This document shows positions 1 to 10,393 of a DNA stretch of 64,000 bases, piece after piece. The notes beneath the pieces were generated by a model. The model made no database searches and was not told the DNA's origin. It saw nothing but the letters and a program-made list of their open reading frames with translations. Numbering within the stretch: position 1 is the stretch's first letter; every line of letters starts with the position of its first letter. The DNA lies in NCBI GenBank assembly GCA_018257865.1, contig JAEUBA010000005.1:310001-374000 (forward strand), written 5' to 3'. Source of the DNA: Stereocaulon alpinum (taxonomy: Eukaryota; Ascomycota; Lecanoromycetes; Lecanorales; Stereocaulaceae). The position numbers were made by a program, and so were the translations under genes.

Positions 1-376
1 TCTTGTTCTTGGCTGATGGCTTCGGCAAGTCTCTCATGAACTCATCAGAGTTGCTGGTTGACGATTTGGAAGGTGGGGCGGGCTCAGACCCAGAATCGTA
101 CAGTGACTCGTTAGAGTCTGTGGGCTTTTCCTTTCCCAGCTCGGAGGGAATAGAGGTCTGATCCGTCTTATGCTCAGCAACGCGATGCTCAGGCTGATTA
201 CCGCTCGACTCGGTAATCTGATGCGTTTCGCTCGTGATCGTAGAATCATCGGTCGCAAAATTCTCTTGGGGCCCACTACCAGTTGCTAGGAGGTATTCGG
301 CCAAGGCAGCAGTGCGCAGATCTTCTTCGGAGCTTTCTGGAGTAGCCATAGCTGCAAGAACGTTTCCAGCGTCCAT
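1..376 (-). CDS. 5' part of an unknown protein, cut by the window edge
   Basis: An ATG on the minus strand at 376 opens a frame that runs without a stop to the first base of the window, giving about 125 residues. It begins MDAGNVLAAMATPESSEED and is rich in Ser, Thr, Glu and Asp, with no membrane segment and a low-complexity, probably disordered character. The end of the gene lies outside the window. I do not recognise the family. The steady codon structure and the acidic, Ser-rich composition, like that of many fungal nuclear or cytosolic proteins, are the reasons for calling it coding. The ORFs in other frames over the same bases (34-276 and 276-854, minus) look like shadows. The N-terminus could be extended or interrupted by an intron that I cannot test. 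Confidence 0.5.
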   Translation of the reverse strand, partial: MDAGNVLAAMATPESSEEDLRTAALAEYLLATGSGPQENFATDDSTITSETHQITESSGNQPEHRVAEHKTDQTSIPSELGKEKPTDSNESLYDSGSEPAPPSKSSTSNSDEFMRDLPKPSAKNK

Positions 377-1936
377 CTTGATCGAATTCTGAGCAGGGTA
401 GGTAAGGTAGGTAGGGAGCTTTCTCTGACTTCGTTGCCTTGTTCGGGGTCTTCCAAGTGGATGTATGGCGTTCAGCAATTAATAAGATAATCCTCAGTAG
501 CTGTTTGTACGTCACAAAGTCGATCCACAAGATTTTGAAGGCCCTGTGTGTGACTTCAGGAATAAGTAGGCTGTTCGATGAGCAATAAGAGGAAAAAGAA
601 GATGAAGGGAGACCCAAGCGCGTTGCACATTCAGCGTAGATTGCGTATTCTTCTCTGAGCTTTGCGCGCACTCGTCTGCAAATACTGGCGGACATGACAG
701 GAGTGGGGGGAAGGGCCCGGCGGATCGCTCGACCATTGGCTGAGGGGCAGTCTCCTTCGCCATGATTGGAGAATTCAACGAGGCTCTTCGAATCCCTGCT
801 ACAAGGGCCAATGACGATCCATAATATCTTTCGGTCCTTAGCGAATCCAAGCATGGGTCAGTGCCAGAGGACACATACGAATCGCGAGGGGCATGCGCGC
901 CGCGGCGTTGCTGCCCAACAGCATATTGCATGAATAATGGGATTGACCGGTGAGTGCCGCCGACACGAAGTCTATCCAATGGCAGCCCCCGCAAGCCACA
1001 ATTCGAGTATACGGCGCAGCCAGATACACGCAGACAAGATATATGGGGGATGCGCAGAGCTGCAAGCAACCGACTGCGAGGGCGTAGCACTGACTTATAC
1101 TGCCAGAACCGCCCAGGAAGAAGCCGACGAACCCGCTACGCCCCTTCGCGTGTTCATGTGCAGCATTTCGCCACTTCCAGTGCATGAACGATTAGAGGGT
1201 TCTTTGTTGCATCGACGATTGGCTTGATGACCGCATCATGGCAAAAGCCGAGACGGAATAAGGACCATTTCCCCCTTGAAGGGCATAACCATGGAAAGCT
1301 TCAATAAACATCTTTGTTGCATCATGCCAACCAGAGCATCGACTTGGACACTACATGAAAAGTGTGCGTTCTACTTGGCGATGTGTAGATCAAGACTTGA
1401 TGTTGGTGGGAAAGTAAGCGCAGACTCCTGCAGTGGCCTTAACGAACTCCCGTATGGGGCGATTCGATTGGGCAGTCATGAGCCTTAAGACCCGTGTACG
1501 TTATAGAGACTCATTGGAATGGGCAGTTTGATCGATGTAGCGCAGGGCAGACGAATGGGAAACAGCTGTTAAGGTGGCCAAGACCGTCAAAGCATGAAAG
1601 TTTTGCACTATCTCTTGCAATTTCCCTGGCAACCTAGCCCGAAGCTCTAAAGGCGCATGGCCCTGTGGTAGGGCCGCATTGTGCTGCATGCACGTATGCA
1701 GAGGTGCATGGAGTGTAGCAATGGGAAGTAAGGTAGGAGAGGTCGAAAATCTGCGGGTACATGTAACGCTGATGCAGAGATATGTTCAGAGGCTGATCGC
1801 TTTTGGTCTATGTCTATGTCTATGTACAAGAAAACAATCATGACACACGCCATCCAGAGGGGTATTGGGGAATTTTCCGTAACGCCTTAACATCGTATCG
1901 CAATCCTTCGTTGGATTTGGTATGCTTATACCCAGG
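377..1936. other. Intergenic, 1.56 kb, no recognised gene
   Basis: This stretch lies between the start of the left-edge gene and the 3' end of the tail-anchored protein gene, so it should hold the promoter of the former. A short GGTA/GTAG repeat sits around 399-417. Several open frames of up to 192 codons overlap on both strands (512-1090 minus, 937-1227 plus). None has a family resemblance, a plausible intron structure or a consistent codon pattern, so I do not call them. Confidence 0.4.
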
Positions 1937-2720
1937 TCACATTTTCGTGGCATGGCCATATAGAAGAAAAGCTAGGGCTGCGAAGATGCCCACGACGACG
2001 ATCATTCTGGTGCACGCCCTCATCTCCTTCCTCACTCTTTCAACTTCTTCCTGTTGCTGCTCAATATCGTGGGTATTCCGGGCCACTTGCACGGAGAGTT
2101 GGTATGGTTCGTCATCGCGATATGAGCGTATAGGCTCATTGTTGTCGAATGCCAATATTGTGTCTGATTGACGATGAGTCAGCGAATGAATTTTATCGCA
2201 CTTGGACAGACTCACCATGGATTGAGCCAATCCTAGTAAAAGCAGCGCGAGCCTCATCAGCGTTCCGAGGATCGAAATCCAGTTCGGTTGGTCCAGCAAG
2301 TCTGACAACGTCGGCGGCAAGATGGCTGCCAATTGCTTCAACCCTCTCGCGAGCAGATGGCTCCGACAAAGCCTTCCTGGAGTTGTCCGAGCTGGATGAG
2401 GAGTCAGTGTCTGAACGAATAAAGTCCGACCCGGGGTCAGCCTCGTCTGATGGCGGAGGCTTCCGGTCGACGTCATCCAGCATCTCAGAGGCTCTTGAGG
2501 TTGGGTCTGTTTCATGCGTAGGGAAGCCACTCGCTTTATGTCTCTGGCTCGACTCAGCCGTGTCACCATAGTCGCTAGATACTGTCGAAGCAGTTTCTTG
2601 GTTCTTGTCCGGCACAGTATCCTTCCTCTGTTGTCCCGCCATGATGATGGGGGAAATGCGACCGGCGACATTGACGCTCTCTGGCTGCTCTACCACTGAA
2701 GAGACCGTGCGTTGTTCCAT
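1937..2720 (-). CDS. Coiled-coil protein with C-terminal membrane anchor, unknown function
   Basis: Two exons, 2720-2216 and 2163-1937, join across a 52-bp intron (donor GTGAGT, acceptor CAATCAG) to give 243 residues. The N-terminal two thirds are acidic and Ser-rich, with a run of Ser residues near 110-115. Residues around 195-222 carry a short heptad-like stretch (THDIEQQQEEVERVRKEM). The last 25 residues contain one hydrophobic span (MIVVVGIFAALAFLLYG) followed by HATKM, the layout of a tail-anchored protein that faces the cytosol and is inserted after translation. SNARE-like or organelle-adaptor proteins share this architecture, but no SNARE motif could be assigned. Without splicing, each frame ends in a separate ORF. 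Only the spliced form puts the coiled coil and anchor behind the acidic domain. Confidence 0.7.
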
Positions 2721-4235
2721 TGAGGGTGTTATTGTATTGTTCGAAGGCGGCTAGACTGGGAGTTGGCTATCGTGGTAGGACTTTGGGCGACAGGAGGGTG
2801 CTAGTTTCTTGCTGCTAGAAATCGAGTCTGAGGATTAAGCAACCCTTCTTGGTAGTGATGGGGTACAAGGGTTAGTCTAGAGTGTAATGAGCTTGAAAGT
2901 GGAGACGAAGGTAAGTGAGAGTCATCTCACGGGGAACGAGGAGGGTTTTGTTGTCCGCGGTGAGCACTGCCATGCTTGACCATTTGTCCAGTAACCAACT
3001 TGACTTTCTTGTTCGGGTTGGAGCATAGACCTCCCACACAAAGGAGGGGTCCTAGGCGTGATTAGGACTGGTGGAGGGCAGTGATCGTGGGTCATTGGAC
3101 GACAGGCCAGCCACATATGCAGCTAAACCCAGCTGATGGATCGGTGAAAAGAGTTCGACGCACAACATTGTTCATCTTAGGAGCAACGGTTCATGAAGAT
3201 AGGCAGGATGCGTACTGCAGGACTATTGTAGTTGCGCTGCGTTGCACCGGGTAGTGCCATCAGCTGTGTCCCAACGGCAGGCCACATAAGCGACAGGGAC
3301 ATGGCTTATGTATCCGACTTGACCGAATGTTAAGAATGTCATGATTGGATCGAAATCGCGCCTGTGTATCATCACATGATGGTTTTCTCATGCAGTAAAG
3401 GGTAGTGAAGGAGAATAAGGTATGCCTGTGCGTCTTCTACTCACAGCCAGTGAATACGCCTCGCCTAAACCCGTATCGTCAGTGACGCGGTCCTGTAGAA
3501 CGGACATCTGCACGCCAATGAGAAGGATCACTGATGCCGAATCGGTCTTGATCTCCTCATCAATCTTAGATGCGTAGACGAGGAGATCGGGACGATCTAC
3601 AGCAGGCCATTGACAACATATTTGAATCAGAACATATCTGATTGCCCTAATCTTTGCATGATTTGATGCTACCTGCAGGCATTCACTAACACATAAAACA
3701 AAGTCTTCCCTGCAAACAACATTGACTATGTTCAGTGAAATTAATGCATCAAGCTTACACGACCAATAACCTCAATTGCTATGGTTTCGCATGGATGCTT
3801 GCCTGGCAACCGTCCATCTTTTTGACCGTGTATTGTATCAATTGTCACTGATGTTACCGCATTCAAACAGGTGCGTACCTACCTGGACTACGTATGCTTA
3901 AAATTGGCTAGATCTCATTGGCGAACGCCATCGTTAAGCAAAAAAGAAAGCATAAGGTCCGCCCATACTACTCTGTCACCGACTTCTGGCACTCCTGGCG
4001 GCGGGATCCCCCCAACGAAGTTGGCGAATAGCGGCAGACTACAAATACGGCTGGGTCGTGGGGTCATAGAGCCGAGTCTTGTCGTATGGAAGATTGATGT
4101 TCCCAAGTCTTGGCGTCAGTTCTTTCATGAAGCTCCCACTGGCCATTTCTTCCGGGACGCTACCCCATTTGTCCGTGAGTCTCTTCGGTCACAGTCACGT
4201 TCACCCAGATGAATGTCTGGTTTCAAGCCCTTAGT
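2721..4235. other. Intergenic, 1.5 kb; possible 35-codon ORF
   Basis: This region holds the promoter of the tail-anchored protein gene and the 3' flank of GPN2. The only coding-like signal is on the minus strand at 4146-4039, a 35-residue frame starting MASGSFMKELTPRLGNINLP and ending TTQPYL. Its composition looks protein-like, but no family, intron or second exon could be tied to it. The ORF at 3871-4212 on the plus strand covers the same bases and looks like a shadow. Nothing else was recognised. Confidence 0.35.
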
Positions 4236-5325
4236 TCAACTCCGCCGCACCACTTTGATACCACTAGCAGGCGCGATTCTTGGATCTGCTTGCTCAGAAT
4301 CATCATTTAGCTCGGGATCAGCCTCAGCCATTGCTTCTTCCTCCCGCTCTCTTCGCTCCAGGTCATCGAACTCCTCTTTCCGGTCAATCCACCGCTCCTG
4401 AACATCTCCAATCGTCATTCCCTGCAGACCTTCCCTCATAGCCACTTGCCAGACTGTATCATTTGCACCTTCGGCCCCGCCAAAAGCATAACCTCCTGCC
4501 CTGTCAATTGCCTGCAGAAGCGTCATCATGCTCCGCTTATCCTCCACTGCCAAGGTCTCGAACCCAACAAGCCCAAAACCTTCCACCAGATCAACGACTG
4601 CATTATTAAGCCCCTCAAACTTCGGATGCCGCATGACTGTGTTCTCGCTTTCAAGGTGAGGGAGGAGATAGGAAAGGTCGTGGACTTCCGTGTAGTATTC
4701 CAAATTGAATGGTAGAGGGCCGTAGCTTGCGAGCCTGTCGATCTTGGTCAAGACGTTGAGATGCGGGAGATCCATTTGTAGCATGGCTCTTAAGGAAAGA
4801 AGGAGTGTCGATATGTATAGCGAAGGAAGCGTGAGGCAATATGAGTCTGTCAGATGCAGTGCTACTAGCTACGAAGACATTCCGTGTCAGCTTATTCCAG
4901 CTTCACATCCAGGAAGGGCAGAAGGGAAAGCGGACTCTATACCCGAGCTTCTGTATTCTGAAAAACACGTTTCTCAAACTCGAATGATGGGTGAATAGCT
5001 CCACCTGGCCTGGGCAGTCAAATAGCACATAATCTTCCCCCAGTCCCTTCAAGCCTTCTTCTAGCCACTCCTTGTTATGCTCAAGCTCTTCCAGTGCGTA
5101 TAGTACACCTCCATTAGGTCCGAGCTCTTCGTCTTCCATTATCTCCTCCAGAGTAACTAGATCCCGTATGTCTAATGCGCAAGGGTATGAAGTGTGATCG
5201 TTGGCGGGATCGAGGTTGACAACTGAGCATTTGCGGCCAATGGCGGAGAGGAACTGGTGCATGCCATCGCAGTAAGTCGATTTACCGGAGCCAGGTGGGC
5301 CTATAATTAGTTGGGCGAAAGGCAT
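4236..5325 (-). CDS. GPN2: GPN-loop GTPase 2
   Basis: Exons 5325-4936 and 4868-4236 encode 340 residues, a normal length for the family. GPN-loop GTPases help assemble RNA polymerase II and bring it into the nucleus; Gpn2 works with Gpn1/Npa3 and Gpn3. Visible motifs are the Walker A loop GPPGSGKST (9-17), the family-defining Gly-Pro-Asn at 69-71, the FDCPGQVELF switch region, and TKID as the guanine-specificity motif. The second exon continues with LHLTDSY, as expected for the family. The intron starts at GTCCGC, a weak donor. It was chosen because it keeps LGYR before LVALHLTDSY and both exons in phase 0; acceptor CGTAG and branch GCTGAC are good. ATG 5325 is the first Met before the P-loop. 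BUB3 starts 150 bp away on the other strand. Confidence 0.93.
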
Positions 5326-5475
5326 GGCTAAGACACGGTCATGGTTCCGTAAGTGTGAAGCATGTAGACAAAGATATCGTTTCAGATGGAAGCTTCTTAA
5401 AGGCAAAGAAATCCCTTGCCGAGAAACTTCACTCCACTCACAACACCACACAACATATACTAACAGGGTGCCAAA
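5326..5475. promoter_or_regulatory. Divergent GPN2/BUB3 promoter
   Basis: Only 150 bp separate the start codons of GPN2 (minus) and BUB3 (plus), so the two genes must share this upstream DNA and probably overlap in 5' leader. I see no clear TATA box. The bases just before the BUB3 start (CCAAA before ATG) fit a fungal start context. Confidence 0.6.
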
Positions 5476-6614
5476 ATGACCACACGTATGTCTAGTATCA
5501 GCTTCCATCTCTAGGATCTCATTCCTGACAGTCTACAGCACAATACGAGCTAGCCAACCCGCCAACAGACGCTATATCAGCCATCCAGTACGCTCCCACA
5601 TCCCTACGGCTACTCGTAGCCTCCTGGGACAAACATGTCTACCTCTACGACACATCTCAATCGAGTGGCCAACTCCTCGACAAGTATGAGCACCGAGCAC
5701 CCGTGCTAGACGTCTGCTTTGGACAAAATGACGAGGAAGCATACACTGCTGGTCTGGATTGGGATGTTCGACGGTACGGTACAACACAAATCTACGCTAC
5801 AATGCCTGCCAATCCACTCACTTACGCGTAATACAGAATCAACCTCTCAACAGGCGCCCAAACAGTCCTCTCAACCCACACCAATGGCGTAAAATCAGTC
5901 CTCTACTCCCACCCCCAAAACATCCTCATCTCAGCCTCCTGGGACTCAACCCTCCACATCCACCACCTCTCCCACCCCAGCAAACCACACGTGACAATCA
6001 CCCTCCCCAATAAGCCCTTCTCCCTCTCCCTCACACCAACCAAGCTAGTCGTAGCAATGGCCTCACGAACCCTACACATCTACACCCTCTCCGACCTCGC
6101 CTCAGATTCAGCAGCCCAAGGAATCGAGCCCTGGCAACGGCGCGAATCCTCCCTAAAATTCATGACAAGAGCCGTAGCTTGCATGCCCAACGATGCCGGC
6201 TATGCCTCCTCCAGCATCGAAGGCCGCGTTGCTGTCGAATGGTTTGATCCCTCAGCAACATCCCAAAGCCGCAAATACGCATTCAAATGCCATCGCCAAA
6301 CCTCGCCCGAAGGCATCGATGTCGTCTATCCGGTCAACGCTCTAGCATTCCATCCCGTGCACGGAACGTTTGCGTCTGGAGGCGGTGATGGGTTCGTGGC
6401 GCTATGGGACGGTGTAGCGAAGCGGAGAATCAGGCAGTATCAGAGATATGCATCTAGCGTGAGTGCATTGAGCTTCAGTGGTGAAGGCAGATATCTAGCT
6501 GTGGCTGTGAGCCCTGGTTTTGAAGATGGAAAAGAAGGGGTAGGAGAAGGTATGATTGCAGTTTTCGTAAGAGAGCTCAGCGAGGGGGAGGCGAAAGGGA
6601 AGGGTGCGAAATAA
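5476..6614 (+). CDS. BUB3: Spindle checkpoint WD40 protein Bub3
   Basis: Three exons (5476-5485, 5539-5773, 5837-6614) encode 340 residues. The first exon carries only ten bases (MTT plus one base), and ATG 5476 is the only start that reaches the family N-terminus. Bub3 is a WD40 propeller that binds GLEBS motifs of Bub1 and Mad3/BubR1 and phosphorylated Spc105/Knl1, placing the spindle assembly checkpoint on kinetochores. The sequence shows repeated WD-type blades (LVASWDKHVYLYD, TAGLDWDVRRI, ISASWDSTLHIH, ASGGGDGFVALWD). It also has the very conserved Bub3 stretch ESSLKFMTRAVACMPND followed by SSIEGRVAVEWFD. Both introns have ordinary sites (GTATGT/TACAG and GTACGG/TACAG). GPN2 shares its promoter. 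The C-terminus ends in a short Lys/Gly/Glu tail. Confidence 0.95.
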
Positions 6615-7621
6615 ATCCACCAAGATCTTACCTTACACTTCACTCTGCAACTTACTCCTTTCGACGTGCCAACCCCCCGCATAACATATCCATCAAATAC
6701 CACCCAAAGAGCATAACAACATAAACACAGACAGCACAACCCCATCCCCACCCCCCAAACAACCTGCTACCGTAAGCCCCAAACAAAACCCAACCCCATC
6801 CCCCAAGCCCCAATCTTCTAAAACGCCCCCACCCCATCACCCCACCAAACCACCATACTAATCTCCATACTCTCCCCCAAAACGTCTCAGCACTCTGCCC
6901 AGGATCGGAGCCTGTCTTGCCGGGGAAGAGTAGCTCCCACTCACACAGCAGGCAAGCAGCTTCACAAGTACAGTACAGTACAGTACCGCATAAGGCATTA
7001 AATCTACTAGCAACGGGGAACAGGTCTTCGCATTGAGAAGATGATAAGGGAAAGGTGACTGCGGTAGCTCTTCGCACGGCATGGGGAAAGAGCAAGAAAG
7101 CAGTATAATCTCACATACTTCTGATATTTTGTGGACGGGTAGCAAAGGAGGGTCAGGTAGGCGACTATTTAGTGGTGGTATTTCCAAGGGAATTGGGTGA
7201 GGAAGAGGCGAGGGTAAAGGGGCGAAGTAGGGTATTGGAAAGATCTTGTATGGTCCACAATAGGTGAAGAAAGGATAGCTTCCTCGCCTTCACAATCGCA
7301 GTCATCTTGCACAGGACCTATGTTTTTATTGATTCTATTATTGATTTTTTTATTGATTTCTTTAAAAGTACAAAGGCCAGGCTCAAGCCCGAAGGCGAAC
7401 CCGAATCCCGATCAACCCGGAGGCATAAGCACTCCACGGGGACGTGTACAAGTATGAATGCGAGAAAGCTAACCGACCCAGAGGCAGGCGCACTCAAAAG
7501 GGACAAGAAAAACATACAGTAAACGCTGAAAAGGTGTAAACAACCACGCTAACGCCGCGCTTTTCGTAACCCCAAGGGCCGACTGACTAAGAAAATTCGT
7601 AAAGGTCATGAAAGCGACCCG
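6615..7621. other. Convergent 3' flanks, 1.0 kb, simple-sequence patches
   Basis: The stretch lies between the stop codons of BUB3 (plus) and the SUMO protease gene (minus). It contains C-rich/CA-rich DNA at 6730-6860, an (AGTAC)n-like patch at 6966-6985, and a T/A-rich patch at 7321-7370 (TTTTTATTGATT-like). Overlapping minus-strand ORFs at 6440-7187 have no family resemblance and look like products of the skewed composition. Confidence 0.4.
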
Positions 7622-10393
7622 CTAATCGAACACAACATGTGGGACAAAGTCTCCCGAAAAGCCCCCGTTGAGCATCTCCGCCACCATACGCTGCCTCTGC
7701 AATGGGATGTCCTCTGCTGAAATTGCCATGGGATCTACCTCCAACATGATCATTTTGGCGGTGGTAACAGTGAAAACACCACAATCGCTGTTGTTCCGTT
7801 GAGTAGGGCCGAGACCTCTGCCACGGCTTTGATGATTCTCCACCACTCGCCACTCCCTATCGTTGTACTCGGTCCCGAGTTCACTCTGGATCCACGTTCT
7901 AATGTTCTTCACGTGCATGGCGGAGCTGCCGTGCATAGAGTCGTAGTATGCTATGCGCTTCGTCTTGGGAGACACAACAAGCAAAGTCCAATGGGTATCG
8001 TAGGAGTTGACTGGAATGAAAATATGTTCCACTTTCAAGAGGTCTTTGCCACCAATCTTTGCTCGCTTCGCCCAGCGCTTGACGCTGTCAGCACCCTTGT
8101 CTCTCAAGTTGTTGTAGAAAAAACTGTTGAATGCGTGTAGCTTAGGTGTCTCTCCACGTCTTTGTCCTCGTATCTTATGACCATAGTCAATGATGTGTTC
8201 CATATATCCGTCGACGATCTCGTCATTGAGCCAGCCTCTTGGATCGTCCTGTGAGTTGGGTTGCGGTAAGAGCTTTCCAATGTCTCTGCGCGAAATCTTC
8301 TGGCCTGAACATGTTGTAGCAACTGTCTGGAATACTGATTTTGCGAGGGCGTCGTGGACTTTCGTCTCCCACTCTACCGTAAGTGGCTGCATGACCCGCT
8401 CGCTGGGCCATCCTTTCTTCTTGCGGTCCTTCACTTCTGCTGCTCTCACCCGCGCTATCGACGCTGCCTTGGCTCTAGCTGCTGCCTCTGACTCTTCTTT
8501 CGCCTTTTCGTAAGCGGCGATCTCCTCTCGAAGCTGCTCTTCAGCGGAGCGGCGACCTCCAATCCGGAGGTTCTCAAAGCCTGTGAATTCGAGAGTTGAG
8601 GGTGGTGACGGGGATTCTGTTAATAAGTGCGCAGAGGTGTGGGAAGATGCCTTTGTTGGGGTCTCTAGCTGGCTAGCATAACCTAGTGACCGCAGAGTCT
8701 CAGGGGACGGTGGCCATGGTAGTTCTTCGAAAGGGCTGGAGGCCGCGCTGTCGACCGTGCTTGTAGGCGTTGGAAAGTCGATCGGCTCTCCTATTGCGAA
8801 CTTTTTGTATCTTGAGACAGGGTCTTCGTGGAATTTTACCGATGGTTTCGGTGTTGAAGGAGGCTGTGTTCTCAGATTTGCGGCATTCGGCGACTGCGTC
8901 AGTGGTACCCTACGCTTTAGTATCGACGTTGAGGGTTGGTTTGGTGCGATTGACTCATCGGACACGGGTCCTGGCGTCTCAATCGTCAGAGATGAAGATC
9001 CGTTTAATCCGTTCCATTCATCGGACATGGGTCCCGGCGTCACAGTCGTCGGAGATGGAGATCGGTTTGATTCGATCAATCCATCAGACATGGCTCCTGT
9101 GATTCCAGTTGTTGACGAAGATCGCTTTGATTCGATCAATTCATCTGACATGCGTTCTGGGACTTCAGTCGTCGGTGGTGATCGGTTTGATTCGATCATG
9201 TCATTGGATACGGTCTCTGTGCTTCCAATCGTTGATGGTGAGGATTGCTGTTCTACGATCGAATCATTGGACGCGGAGTCCATGCTTCCAGTCGTCAACG
9301 GTGAAGATCGTGGTGACTCGATCAATTCATCGGACGCGGACGCTATGCTTCCAGTCGTCAACGGTGAAGATCGTGGTGACTCAATCGATTCATCGGACGC
9401 GGACGCTATGCTTCCAGTCGTCAACAACGAAGATTGAGATGATGCGATCAATTCATCGGACATGAACTCTATGGGCTCTCGGAAGTGTGCTGATGTCGTA
9501 GGACTGAGGTCCTGAAGTGCCATTGATGTCAACTTGTCCCAGATGTCGGGTTCATGGGCCGGTGTTGCTGGGTCTTCAGACGGGATGATGAACATGGGAG
9601 ATGGCGGAGCAGTGTAGTTTAGCCAGAGATAGACTGCGTCTGTTGGAGTGGTTTCAGGTGCATCCTCGACCTGGGGTTGGGATGTAGTCATTGCTTCTGA
9701 AGCTTGGTGTTGCTTGTTAGCAACGATAGCCGCTCCGTCTTGGGGTACGACGATAACAGGTGCTGCACGAGATGGGGTGGAAACCATGTCAAGATCCGGT
9801 AAAGGCTGTGGTGTAGCTGAAGATTCTGAAGCTTGTGATTGATTGTTAACCATGAAACCTGTCGCATGTTTGGGTGTTACTGCAACTGGAGAACGAGGAG
9901 GTGTGATTGGGTAGGTTCCCGGCATCAATAGAGGACGAGAATTGTTTAGGAATTTGGTCGGTGTGATAGGTGCAGTATGGCGACGACCAGGTATGCCTGA
10001 CAAGTCTTGACGGAGGATGGGAGAAGAGCGAGATGGTATATCCCGGAAATGTGGTGAGAAGCGCCGTCGTGGTGACGTGCGTCGGGGTGGAGAACCTGGG
10101 GCACGAGTGCCATCGTTCCGAGAAATGAGGCGGCGTTTGGCAGTCTTTGCAACGTCCACGGCGGCGCCGGCAAGGAGTCGAACGGAGATTTTGCCGATAT
10201 TGATGAATGTATCATTGAGAAAGTCGCTGAACGTTCTCTTCGGTTGTGGCAACGGTGGAAATGACACCAGCGATGAGGTTCGGGACGAGGCTTGGGTGGT
10301 GCTTAGAGGTTGGGCTTGGCTTCGGATCGAGAACGTAATTGCGGGGCCAGTGTACTCCCAGCTCATATCCATTGAGTCTGGGGTTTCAGCCAT
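7622..10393 (-). CDS. Ulp1-type SUMO protease (C48 peptidase) with long repeat-bearing N-terminus
   Basis: A single 923-codon frame. The last 230 residues form a C48 cysteine protease domain (LPQPNSQDDPRGWLNDEIVDGYMEHI at its start). The catalytic set is visible: His801 (THWTL), Asp818 (YYDSMHG), Gln865 (PTQRNN) and Cys871 (SDCGVF). The 17-residue His-Asp and 6-residue Gln-Cys spacings match yeast Ulp1. Such enzymes mature SUMO and remove it from substrates; Ulp1 itself sits at nuclear pores. The N-terminal 680 residues are low complexity, Ser/Thr/Pro-rich and disordered, with a 21-residue tandem repeat at about 310-490 and a Glu/Lys/Ala-rich helix before the protease domain. Whether it is the Ulp1 or Ulp2 orthologue is unclear; the C-terminal position of the catalytic domain favours Ulp1. 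A GTGAGT...TTAG pair at 10458-10409 suggests a 50-bp 5' UTR intron. Confidence 0.88.
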   Translation of the reverse strand: MAETPDSMDMSWEYTGPAITFSIRSQAQPLSTTQASSRTSSLVSFPPLPQPKRTFSDFLNDTFINIGKISVRLLAGAAVDVAKTAKRRLISRNDGTRAPGSPPRRTSPRRRFSPHFRDIPSRSSPILRQDLSGIPGRRHTAPITPTKFLNNSRPLLMPGTYPITPPRSPVAVTPKHATGFMVNNQSQASESSATPQPLPDLDMVSTPSRAAPVIVVPQDGAAIVANKQHQASEAMTTSQPQVEDAPETTPTDAVYLWLNYTAPPSPMFIIPSEDPATPAHEPDIWDKLTSMALQDLSPTTSAHFREPIEFMSDELIASSQSSLLTTGSIASASDESIESPRSSPLTTGSIASASDELIESPRSSPLTTGSMDSASNDSIVEQQSSPSTIGSTETVSNDMIESNRSPPTTEVPERMSDELIESKRSSSTTGITGAMSDGLIESNRSPSPTTVTPGPMSDEWNGLNGSSSLTIETPGPVSDESIAPNQPSTSILKRRVPLTQSPNAANLRTQPPSTPKPSVKFHEDPVSRYKKFAIGEPIDFPTPTSTVDSAASSPFEELPWPPSPETLRSLGYASQLETPTKASSHTSAHLLTESPSPPSTLEFTGFENLRIGGRRSAEEQLREEIAAYEKAKEESEAAARAKAASIARVRAAEVKDRKKKGWPSERVMQPLTVEWETKVHDALAKSVFQTVATTCSGQKISRRDIGKLLPQPNSQDDPRGWLNDEIVDGYMEHIIDYGHKIRGQRRGETPKLHAFNSFFYNNLRDKGADSVKRWAKRAKIGGKDLLKVEHIFIPVNSYDTHWTLLVVSPKTKRIAYYDSMHGSSAMHVKNIRTWIQSELGTEYNDREWRVVENHQSRGRGLGPTQRNNSDCGVFTVTTAKMIMLEVDPMAISAEDIPLQRQRMVAEMLNGGFSGDFVPHVVFD
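8955..9470 (-). repeat. 63-bp (21-residue) coding tandem repeats in the SUMO protease gene
   Basis: Roughly eight or nine copies of a 63-bp unit are read as variants of SDESIESPRSSPLTTGSIAS. The best pair, 9301-9426, is nearly identical over two units (GTGAAGATCGTGGTGACTC...). The outer copies have diverged. Copy number is likely to vary between strains because the central units are still similar enough to misalign. Confidence 0.8.

Noticed and set aside
512..1090. 192-codon minus-strand ORF
   Set aside because: It overlaps equally long ORFs in other frames, is rich in Arg/Leu/Ser/Cys, and has no domain or splice pattern.
6652..7187. Overlapping minus-strand ORFs after BUB3
   Set aside because: They come from C-rich/CA-rich sequence and simple repeats; no start context, family or splice pairing.
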